Source: Fibrobacter sp. (GTDB lineage: Bacteria > Fibrobacterota > Fibrobacteria > Fibrobacterales > Fibrobacteraceae). From it: a DNA stretch of 64,000 nucleotides. Position numbers and translations under genes: made by a program. The stretch spans positions 248,001-312,000 of the forward strand of contig JAGCPF010000035.1 of the NCBI GenBank assembly GCA_017642335.1, in the 5' to 3' direction. The number at the start of each line of letters is the position of its first letter. The first letter of the stretch is position 1. Below are positions 32,227 through 40,008 of the stretch, piece after piece. The notes below the pieces were generated by a model, which saw nothing but the letters and a program-made list of their open reading frames with translations, was not told where the DNA came from and searched no databases.

Positions 32227-34188
32227 ATGTCGCAGCCGATACGGAATATTGCCATTTTGGCCCACGTGGATGCCGGAAAGACGACCCTTTCCGAGCGAAT
32301 CCTGTTTGCGGCGGGGGAGGTGCGCCGACCCGGCCGCGTCGAAGACGGCCTGGCGACGATGGACTACATGCCCGAGGAAAAGGAGCGCGGTATCACCATC
32401 GAGAGCGGCGTGGCGCATTTCGAATGGAAGGATTCCTGGTTCAATTTTATAGATACCCCGGGGCACGTGGACTTTGGAGCCGAGGTCGACATGGCGCTCT
32501 CGGCTGTGGAGGGTGCCGTCCTGGTGGTGAGCGCTGCGAGCGGAGTGGAAACCCAGACGATTGCCGCCTTCAAGAAGTTGCGCGAGGCGGGGGTACGGAC
32601 AATCCTGTTTGTGAACAAGCTGGACAATCCCGACTATTCGCTCGACGACACACTGATTAACATCGAAGAAATCCTGGGCGTGCGCCCGGTGCTGATGACG
32701 CTTCCGCAATATGAGAACGGCCGTATGACGGGCGTCCTTGACGTGCTTAGCCAATGCCGCCTCACACATTCCGATACGGGCGAGGAGGTGGTGGACGATG
32801 GCTGGAATGTAGAAGATGGGTGGGACGGATCCCGCGAGCTCAAGCAGCATTACGCCGAGGCCGTGGAATTTGCGAGCAATTTCGATGACGAAGTTTTGAA
32901 ACTTGCCATGGATGGCAAGCGGGTTCCGCCCAAGATGCTTTTGCAGGCCCTCAAGGCGCTGGCCAACAGCGACGATTACGCGCTTTGCTATGCGGGCTCT
33001 GCGATGGAAGGCTTTGGCGTGAGGAGCCTCGTAACTGCTTTGACTTTCTTCTTGCCCGATGTCCCCGAATTTAACGAAGGCGAACTCGGCCAGGTTATCC
33101 GCCTGCGGCATTTCAAGGGCGTGGGCGAAATTTCCCTTTTCCGTAGCCATACCGACATGGAACGCAAGGCGTGGCCTGCAGGTTTTGAATTCTCGCGACT
33201 CAAGGCGAACTTGTTGCAACCTGTCGACGAAATCCGCGCGGGCGATATCTATGCCATGCGCACCCCGTTCGAGACCGAATTGGGACAGACTATTTATTTA
33301 GATGGGAGTGGCGTGAACCCCGAGACACAAACCTCGAGCCTGGAGCCTCAATCTTCCATCCGCGACAAATACCAGCCTCTGTTACAGACGCGCGTGGAAT
33401 GCCTCGGTTCCGAAGACTACCATCATGTGGAAAAGAGCCTGAATACGCTCAGCCGCATGGACCCGAGTTTCCGTGTGCAAAAAGACGATGGCGGGTTCTG
33501 GTACTTGCATACCGTGGGCGAGGTGCAGCTGGATGTGCTGCTGGCCCGCCTCAAACGTGAATTTGGTTGCGAAGTGCGAGCCGGTAGTCCCGAGGTCCGT
33601 TGGCAAGAACGTTTGTGCCGTGATGTCGGCCCTGTCGAGAATACTTTCCAACTCGGCCCGCACAAGATTTCAATTAAACTTTCTGCGACCCCGCTTGACA
33701 GCGATGCACATGATATCCGCCTTTCCGCCGAATTTTTGGAGACGGCTCCCCGCGAGATTTTGGCGGGCGTTCGTTCGGCTCTCCTGGAATCGACCGAGGT
33801 GGGAATCCTTGGCAAGGGCGCCCTTGTCGGTGTTTGCTTCGAAGTCCATGAGTTTACGTGGACCGAGGGAGCGCTCCCGCCCATGATCAAGAAGGCATGC
33901 GCCGATGCCGTGACCAAACTGATTAAACCTGCCGATGTGCGACTGTACGAACCCATCATGGAACTTTCTCTGGAATGCCCGGTGAATTTTGCAGGGCTCG
34001 TGACTGGCGACATCCAGGCCCGCGACGGCAAGGTGAAGGAAATCGGTGGCGACGGCAAGACGCATTTTTTGAAGGCCGACATCCCGCTCCGCAAAATATT
34101 CGGTTATGCGACAGGCGTTCGAAGCATCAGCAAAGGCACTGCGCTTTACAGCATGAAATTGCTCGGGTACCGACCGGCGGCTCTCTAG
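32227..34188 (+). CDS. EF-G/TetM-like translational GTPase
   Basis: Translation-factor GTPase of 653 residues, shorter than EF-G (about 700) and close to the ribosomal-protection proteins. G1 AHVDAGKTT is at 12-20, G2 ERGITIES, G3 DTPGHVDF, G4 NKLD and G5 near CYAGSAM. Domains II to V follow (IRDKYQPLLQTRVEC, GEVQLDVLLARLKREFGCEV, SFEV-type end KGTALYSMKLLGYRP). It is probably an EF-G paralogue acting on ribosomes; tetracycline protection cannot be claimed. At about residues 360-376 the domain II-III junction contains an extra segment encoded by a GCCT-rich sequence that resembles this genome's intergenic repeats. No good Shine-Dalgarno precedes the ATG. Confidence 0.85.
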   Translation: MSQPIRNIAILAHVDAGKTTLSERILFAAGEVRRPGRVEDGLATMDYMPEEKERGITIESGVAHFEWKDSWFNFIDTPGHVDFGAEVDMALSAVEGAVLVVSAASGVETQTIAAFKKLREAGVRTILFVNKLDNPDYSLDDTLINIEEILGVRPVLMTLPQYENGRMTGVLDVLSQCRLTHSDTGEEVVDDGWNVEDGWDGSRELKQHYAEAVEFASNFDDEVLKLAMDGKRVPPKMLLQALKALANSDDYALCYAGSAMEGFGVRSLVTALTFFLPDVPEFNEGELGQVIRLRHFKGVGEISLFRSHTDMERKAWPAGFEFSRLKANLLQPVDEIRAGDIYAMRTPFETELGQTIYLDGSGVNPETQTSSLEPQSSIRDKYQPLLQTRVECLGSEDYHHVEKSLNTLSRMDPSFRVQKDDGGFWYLHTVGEVQLDVLLARLKREFGCEVRAGSPEVRWQERLCRDVGPVENTFQLGPHKISIKLSATPLDSDAHDIRLSAEFLETAPREILAGVRSALLESTEVGILGKGALVGVCFEVHEFTWTEGALPPMIKKACADAVTKLIKPADVRLYEPIMELSLECPVNFAGLVTGDIQARDGKVKEIGGDGKTHFLKADIPLRKIFGYATGVRSISKGTALYSMKLLGYRPAAL

Positions 34189-34214
34189 TCATCTTTCAAA
34201 GTGTAGGGCTGTTG

Positions 34215-34886
34215 ATGAGTGCTGTGAAAAATTTTCTGCTTTTAACGATTAGCTTTTTTTGTGCGACGTCTTGTTTTGCACTTAGTGCATCTATTGATGT
34301 TGGCGTGCCTTTTAATGGCGCTACGAAAGATACAATCTATTATGACGATGTGTATTTTGGCGGTCCTTATAGAGGCGAGTATATTGTTGTTGAAAAAGGG
34401 TGTGCCATTTGGTTTTATGAAGAAAAGTCGGATGCTATTTCAAAAACATCTCCGCCAAGTCAATTGCACGCCGATGTCTTTGGTTCAGAACCTTTGTCCG
34501 ACAGTACGAAAACTTATGAACAATGGCAAAAGAATTGTGAACAAATTGCGGATAGCACTGAACGGAGTTATCCTAATTTAAAAAGAGCTCTATTCTCGTT
34601 GGGAATAGGGGGCTTGGGAGGATTTCTTACATTTTATCCTTATGACGGCAAGATAAGTAGGGGCATAGGGATGAGTTTTGGCATAAGTCTTCTTGTGACC
34701 GGATTTTATTTTCTCTGGGAATCTATTGCTAGTGCAGTCCGTGGTGACGTACAAAAAGATGCGCAAATGCAACGCGGTTTGGCAGAAGAATATGGAAAAC
34801 AAAAACGCCGTTGGGAATTGAAAATCAACCCCTTGATTGATCCGCAAAATTCAGGCGGCGGCTTGTTGATGCATCTGATTTTTTGA
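34215..34886 (+). CDS. Hypothetical exported membrane protein
   Basis: A 223-residue protein beginning with a hydrophobic signal-like segment (VKNFLLLTISFFCATSCFA) and carrying two further membrane segments at about 130-150 and 155-175 (LGIGGLGGFLTFYP; GIGMSFGISLLVTGFYF). The C-terminus is charged. AT-rich compared with the upstream GTPase gene. It lies 26 bases after that gene and 4 bases before the next membrane protein, so an operon is possible. No family recognised. Confidence 0.6.
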   Translation: MSAVKNFLLLTISFFCATSCFALSASIDVGVPFNGATKDTIYYDDVYFGGPYRGEYIVVEKGCAIWFYEEKSDAISKTSPPSQLHADVFGSEPLSDSTKTYEQWQKNCEQIADSTERSYPNLKRALFSLGIGGLGGFLTFYPYDGKISRGIGMSFGISLLVTGFYFLWESIASAVRGDVQKDAQMQRGLAEEYGKQKRRWELKINPLIDPQNSGGGLLMHLIF

Positions 34887-34890
34887 GCGA

Positions 34891-35628
34891 ATGAAGAAGA
34901 AAAAAGTCATCGGTTTGTTTTTTGCCTTTGGTGCAATTCTTACGGCATCTTTCCTGGTGCTGGACTGGATGGCTTTTTTTCGCTGTGGAGCCGTCGAGCG
35001 TTGCCTTATGGAGGGGGCCCAATATCAAGATATCGCTAAGTTTGCCACGACAGCCGTTATGACGATTGTCGTTTTGTTTATCGGCCGTAGTGGATTTTGC
35101 GCAAGGGATCGGAGCCTTTTGCAGGCGGGCTTTTTGGTGTCTTTGTGTGCGGATTTTTGTATAAGAATTTTACATGGTAATGTGCTTGGTGTTTGTTTTT
35201 TCATGATTGTGCAGACGCTGTATATCATCCGTCATACTCGCAAGAGCGATGTGGATAACCATTTCCCCAAAATTTTGTGCATTCCGTTCGGTATGGTGCT
35301 CGTAATGGCGTTGCTTTGTGCAATGGGGGCTTTCGACAAGCTGATGCTTCCGATTGTGGCGTCTTACGGCGTATTTGTCGTGTGCTCGGTCGTCGCGGCG
35401 TGCCGAACTCCTAGAATCGGTTATTTCCCGGCGGTGAACGCGAGGTGCGTCAAGTGGGGGATGGTTCTGTTTCTTTGCTGCGACGTGTGCGTAGGTTTAT
35501 CGGGCCTGGTCTCGGTAGACCACAGCGTTCAAGAAATTGTCGCTGCCCTGGCGCATAACTGCGTTTGGGCCTTCTATGTCCCGGCGCTTGCCCTGCTTGC
35601 CCTTAGTGGTTACAGGCGGGACTCCTGA
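34891..35628 (+). CDS. YhhN-like integral membrane protein
   Basis: A 245-residue protein with about eight membrane segments, paralogous to the protein at 54680-55450. Shared motifs include FRCGAVERCL near residue 30, 'LQAGFLVSLCADFCIRIL', CIPFG, 'WGMVLFLCCDVCVGLS' and a C-terminal LSGYRR. The spacing of small and Asp residues in membrane segments (LCAD, LCCD) is reminiscent of the YhhN/lysoplasmalogenase family, but this is a distant resemblance. Function otherwise unknown. Confidence 0.7.
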   Translation: MKKKKVIGLFFAFGAILTASFLVLDWMAFFRCGAVERCLMEGAQYQDIAKFATTAVMTIVVLFIGRSGFCARDRSLLQAGFLVSLCADFCIRILHGNVLGVCFFMIVQTLYIIRHTRKSDVDNHFPKILCIPFGMVLVMALLCAMGAFDKLMLPIVASYGVFVVCSVVAACRTPRIGYFPAVNARCVKWGMVLFLCCDVCVGLSGLVSVDHSVQEIVAALAHNCVWAFYVPALALLALSGYRRDS

Positions 35629-36861
35629 TTACTTGTACGGCTTGCTGTTCAGCGGCTTGGTACAGCCCCATTCCTTGGCGAAATCGTCGAATTTCTTCTT
35701 GAGCACAAGCTTGAACAGGACCTTGATCAGCTTGCGGAACGGCCACGGAATCTGTTCTGGGCCAGTAAACTTCTTCAGTTCCGGCGAAAGGAAACTGCCC
35801 TTTTCGATGAAGAACTCGCCCATGCCGCGGTAAGGCAGCAGTACGGCCTTGTTCTGCTTTTCGTTGAACATGCGGATCATGAAACTGCCGCCCCTCACGA
35901 GGCAACCGCCGTAAATGCAGCCGAACTGCGCGGGTAGCGACTTCAGGAACTTTTCGCCCAGGCGGAGCTGATGGCCTTCCTCGAATCCGCCATGAAGCAT
36001 GAACGAGAGCTGTGCCGGCTGTTCGCGTTTTGTCGGGAGTGTTTCCAAGAATTCGAGTAATGTTCCCGGCACGCATTCTACATAGAGCGGTAGTGCGATG
36101 ACGATGCGGCTGTGCGCCATAAACGCTTCGCGGGCACTGTCCCATTCCGAACGGCTTGACAGCGAGTAGAGCTCATAGGTGGCGCCCGCTTCTTCCAGCC
36201 CCTTGGTGAACGATTGCAGAATCTTGTCCGTGTTGCTGAACTTCTTGGCGCGCGGGCTCCCGTTGATAATGACGATGTGCTTGGATTCGCTTTTGCCCGC
36301 GGCGTTCCCTTCGATTTGAACGGGCGGATTCTCGACCTGTGCGATTTCGTTTGACGCATCGGCTTGTTGTGCTGCGCCGTTCAATTCCTTGTCGAGCGCA
36401 ACCACTCCCAGTGAATGCCCGCCGAGGTTTGCTGCCGTACGTTCGCACCATTCTTCAAGCAATTCCTGGTCGCCGTTGCCTCTGTAAATCAGGCCCACGT
36501 TCAACGCATGGTAACGCAGTTCGTGGCGCATCCATCCGCCGCGGAACGTGAGGTACATGTTCAGCATCGGCATGATACGGTCCAGCACTTTCTTGCCGCG
36601 GTAATCGATGAACTCGAAGCGTGTATCCGAAACAATCCATAGGTTGTCCGTTTTCACGAGCTTCTTGACAATGCTTTCGTAATCGTCCTTGATACAGCAA
36701 ATACCTGGAGTCTTGAGCCAACACTGGTTACAGCCGATGCAGTGCGCAATCTTCATGGGTGCGGTGTTTATGATTTCGATTTTGTCGCCTTTGCCGGCAA
36801 GCAGTGTGTCGATCTGTTCCTGGCAATCGAACGATTCCAGCGTGTTCAATACTAAGGTCAT
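35629..36861 (-). CDS. Double flavodoxin-fold oxidoreductase
   Basis: A 410-residue protein with two flavodoxin-like domains in tandem. The N-terminal domain (about 1-165) has the Cys cluster CIGCNQC (Cys41, Cys44, Cys47) plus Cys55-Cys56 of iron-sulfur-flavoprotein or multimeric flavodoxin WrbA-like proteins. The C-terminal domain (about 197-410) starts IVIINGSPRAKKFSNT, an FMN-phosphate loop of NADPH-dependent FMN reductases. They are joined by an Ala/Gln-rich linker. The start is set at 36861, six bases after AAGGA; ATG 36867 abuts the site. Electron-transfer or quinone-reductase role is likely, substrate unknown. Confidence 0.75.
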   Translation of the reverse strand: MTLVLNTLESFDCQEQIDTLLAGKGDKIEIINTAPMKIAHCIGCNQCWLKTPGICCIKDDYESIVKKLVKTDNLWIVSDTRFEFIDYRGKKVLDRIMPMLNMYLTFRGGWMRHELRYHALNVGLIYRGNGDQELLEEWCERTAANLGGHSLGVVALDKELNGAAQQADASNEIAQVENPPVQIEGNAAGKSESKHIVIINGSPRAKKFSNTDKILQSFTKGLEEAGATYELYSLSSRSEWDSAREAFMAHSRIVIALPLYVECVPGTLLEFLETLPTKREQPAQLSFMLHGGFEEGHQLRLGEKFLKSLPAQFGCIYGGCLVRGGSFMIRMFNEKQNKAVLLPYRGMGEFFIEKGSFLSPELKKFTGPEQIPWPFRKLIKVLFKLVLKKKFDDFAKEWGCTKPLNSKPYK

Positions 36862-36901
36862 ATGCATTCCTTTTTTTGTCTTTTAATATAACATAAGAAA
36901 A

Positions 36902-37402
36902 TCAACTGAGCTTGTTTCCCAGCCAGTGCGCGAATCTCAGGTTTGCCGCAATGGTTGCAAGCCCGATTGCCGCCAACAAGGCGATTTTCCCGTAACTTGT
37001 TTCGCCGCAGATGTTGTCTATGCAAAAAAGCGAGTAGGGAATGAGCAGGATAGACGTGATAAGCCCGGGAATGTAATCCCTTACGATGATACCTTGAACA
37101 AGATGGATAACAAAATGGATGGAGAAAGCCAGGAACAATGCAATCCACAATTCATTGGCGTACGGCCCGCCGACGAGGATATATGCTGTCGCGATGAGCA
37201 ACAGTACCAGCTCTTCAAGGACGGCGATTGAGAACGCCTTGGTCGAAAGGCCGCTTAAGTGAAAGACGATGCGCCTGGCTCTTGGGAATCTCCTGAGCAA
37301 ATCCTCCTTGTGCGTCGACATCCATTTGTGTTGCACGACGATTTCTTCAACGTCATGAACGATGAATGCGAGAGGGAAGGAAATAATCAAAAACAAGTCC
37401 AT
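36902..37402 (-). CDS. HXXEE-domain membrane protein
   Basis: A 166-residue inner-membrane protein with about five hydrophobic segments and the HXXEE signature HDVEE at 16-20 in the first one. The start at 37402 follows AGGACTCCCT; the frame is open to a GTG at 37438, which lacks a ribosome site. The family is of unknown function; buried His/Glu suggest metal binding or catalysis. It lies 40 bases upstream of the flavodoxin-fold gene and may be co-transcribed with it. Confidence 0.72.
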   Translation of the reverse strand: MDLFLIISFPLAFIVHDVEEIVVQHKWMSTHKEDLLRRFPRARRIVFHLSGLSTKAFSIAVLEELVLLLIATAYILVGGPYANELWIALFLAFSIHFVIHLVQGIIVRDYIPGLITSILLIPYSLFCIDNICGETSYGKIALLAAIGLATIAANLRFAHWLGNKLS

Positions 37403-37465
37403 AGGGAGTCCTAGTACGTCTATCATCATATGTAACACTTCTGGCTGTAAAATGTGTTACCGACG

Positions 37466-37500
37466 GATAAAAAAATCCACCCCAAAACGGTATGGGGTGG
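37466..37500 (-). terminator. Rho-independent terminator of the minus-strand mini-gene
   Basis: Minus-strand stem CCACCCCA / TGGGGTGG with an eight-base loop followed by seven T (the A-run at 37469-37475). It lies upstream of the HXXEE gene and downstream of the 31-codon frame at 37535-37630, so it appears to end a short transcript from that frame. Confidence 0.75.
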
Positions 37501-37534
37501 GGCAGAAATCATTCGCTTTTCATTTCGCAGAATT

Positions 37535-37630
37535 TTAGATTGATGAATGAGAAAGTTTTTCTGCTTTTTTAATGATGGATTCTTTTTCTTTTTTTGATGT
37601 TTGAAGATGAAAAATGTAAAAAAAGGCCAT
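37535..37630 (-). CDS. Possible small peptide (31 aa)
   Basis: A 31-codon frame, MAFFYIFHLQTSKKEKESII and a basic helical end (KKAEKLSHSSI), with TAGG seven bases before the ATG. It is AT-rich, divergent from the three-gene cassette starting at 37723, and followed by a good terminator. It is the only frame that explains that terminator. Similarity unknown; it could also be a non-coding RNA. Confidence 0.3.
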   Translation of the reverse strand: MAFFYIFHLQTSKKEKESIIKKAEKLSHSSI

Positions 37631-37722
37631 TTTGCCTAGATTAAGTTTAGAAAAAACGGAAAAAGTATATTTTTTTCTTTATTATAGTATTATATTTATA
37701 TCTGTAAAAAAAGGAGTTTATT

Positions 37723-37956
37723 ATGGCTGGAAAAAAAGAAAAAGGCAAAAAACCGAAAAAAAATGTTTTTACAGTATTGCCATCAGGGATTGCAACTCGA
37801 ACCAATAAGAGCAGAAGAATGGCAACTTTAGATTTTTTAGATTTGGATTATGATAATAATCCAAATGTAGTTGGGTCCTATGCTTTAGATGAAAAAATGT
37901 TGAAAGACCTAGCTGAAGTAATAAAGAAATTATTAAATGAATTAAACATTAAGTGA
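37723..37956 (+). CDS. Hypothetical small protein, first gene of AT-rich cassette
   Basis: A 77-residue protein with a very basic N-terminus (about 12 Lys in the first 20), a middle with DFLDLDYDNNPNVVGSY and an amphipathic C-terminal helix (LKDLAEVIKKLLNELNIK). The start follows AAAAAGGAG. Base composition of this and the next two genes is much more AT-rich than the surrounding genes, suggesting transfer. It is six bases from the next gene. No family recognised; a small regulatory or antitoxin-like protein is one possibility. Confidence 0.6.
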   Translation: MAGKKEKGKKPKKNVFTVLPSGIATRTNKSRRMATLDFLDLDYDNNPNVVGSYALDEKMLKDLAEVIKKLLNELNIK

Positions 37957-37962
37957 TAAAAA

Positions 37963-38457
37963 ATGACTTCCGATAGCATACATAAATACGATTCACAATA
38001 CTGTTCTTGGCAAACGGTACTTTGGACTAATCCTAGAATAACAAGAAATGATGCTTTTTCGAGTAATTTTTCGCTAGTTAAAGAACGTGGCGCCGTAAGA
38101 AACGTAAAAAAGAATAATTTTCAAGAATGTAAAACAAGTGTTGATGAAAGATTAATTTTTTTATCTGATAACCTTGATGACGATCAAGATCCAGAAATTT
38201 TTGAAAAATCAAAAGGGATTGTCAATAAATTTATCAGTTGTGCTAAATTGACTAGTATTCCCTTAATAAGTGTAGATGATGCTGGCTATATCGTTTTTGA
38301 ATGGCGGGATTATAATCATTATGATGTTTTTGTGATTTTGTTTAAAACAACTGACAGTATATCTTATGTTGCAGTAAAGCAAAAGAAAATAGTTTTAAAA
38401 GGTTCCGGTTTAGTGTCTGAGGTTGCTAAGATTGTCCAAAAGTCAAATGATGAATAA
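37963..38457 (+). CDS. Hypothetical protein of AT-rich cassette ('FEW' type)
   Basis: A 164-residue cytoplasmic protein. The C-terminal half has a beta-rich segment PLISVDDAGYIVFEWRDYNH, then DVFVILFKTTDSISYVAVKQ, reminiscent of a broadly scattered family in which 'GG..leW' is followed by short strands. In those families, as here, the next gene encodes a protein with an 'aF...LSV' motif. The name and function of such pairs are unknown to me. Its end overlaps the next gene's start (ATGATGAATAA). Confidence 0.6.
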   Translation: MTSDSIHKYDSQYCSWQTVLWTNPRITRNDAFSSNFSLVKERGAVRNVKKNNFQECKTSVDERLIFLSDNLDDDQDPEIFEKSKGIVNKFISCAKLTSIPLISVDDAGYIVFEWRDYNHYDVFVILFKTTDSISYVAVKQKKIVLKGSGLVSEVAKIVQKSNDE

Positions 38458-38863
38458 GGAAAACGATTCGATAGTTAGATATTGTAAGCCAACTCAGATT
38501 CAAGGTGATAAAATTCTGGTGGGTGCTTTTCTCTTGAGAAAAAAAGATCCTGAATTAAAAAGGCCTAAAGATGAAAAGGAGTTGTCTGTTTATCATTATG
38601 ACTATTATAAAGAAAGTCCTTTAAAAAATATAAAGGATTTTGCTGAAGAAAAAATGGCCTTAAAACCTGAAGGTTGCTTTGCTGTTATTAAATATTCAGA
38701 TATTGAAAAAGATATAAAAGAAAACTTGTCTGTTGATATTGATATAAAACCAGCTTGTAAACCTCATTACTTGATTTCAAACCTCTATCAATGTGATGAA
38801 GACGCTGCATTTTATTTTGCGAAAAATGTCAAATCTTTTACCAAAATAAAAGATATTAAGTAA
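38447..38863 (+). CDS. Hypothetical protein of AT-rich cassette ('AF..LSV' type)
   Basis: A 138-residue protein, from the ATG at 38447 (38450 is equally possible) that overlaps the previous stop. The pattern QIQGDKILVGAFLLRKKDP, then KELSVYHYDYY, PEGCFAVIKYSDIE and PHYLISNLYQCDEDAA resembles a partner family in which 'SS.AF.p...D...LSV' is followed by an HxxV/HYLI strand. It is translationally coupled to the gene before it. Function unknown; a paired enzyme or toxin-immunity system is conceivable but not shown. Confidence 0.6.
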   Translation: MMNKENDSIVRYCKPTQIQGDKILVGAFLLRKKDPELKRPKDEKELSVYHYDYYKESPLKNIKDFAEEKMALKPEGCFAVIKYSDIEKDIKENLSVDIDIKPACKPHYLISNLYQCDEDAAFYFAKNVKSFTKIKDIK

Positions 38864-38978
38864 TAGGTGAGCTTTAGATTTTTCTGCCTAGAAGAAACTG
38901 ACTTCGCATTCAAGATGACTAGGCAAAAAAACTAATTACGAACTACTTCTATTACATTTTCGCGACCTGTGAACATAA

Positions 38979-39000
38979 GCCCTCAATAATAATTGAGGGC
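38979..39000. terminator. Terminator between the AT-rich cassette and the DUF58 gene
   Basis: Perfect nine-base stem GCCCTCAAT / ATTGAGGGC with an AATA loop, followed on the plus strand by GTTTGAGTTTTG. It lies between two convergent genes and may serve both, although neither side has a long T-run. Confidence 0.6.
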
Positions 39001-39014
39001 GTTTGAGTTTTGTA

Positions 39015-39905
<891 letters not shown>

Positions 39906-39934
39906 TTTTTAGTCTCTTTCGAGAGGGAATATAC

Positions 39935-39979
39935 AAAAAAACAAGGGGGAGAAACAAGGCCGCCCTGCACCCTCCCCTT
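39935..39979 (-). terminator. Probable rho-independent terminator of recCBD
   Basis: Minus-strand arms AAGGGGAG and CTCCCCCTT enclose about 20 bases and are followed by GTTTTTTT. It lies 30 bases past the recD stop. Confidence 0.6.
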
Positions 39980-40008
39980 CCCTGGCTGATGCTTCTATTT
40001 TCGCCTTT

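Noticed and set aside
32227..34188. Tetracycline-resistance determinant (tetM-like)
   Set aside because: The motifs also fit EF-G paralogues; nothing seen distinguishes ribosomal protection, so only EF-G/TetM-like is claimed.
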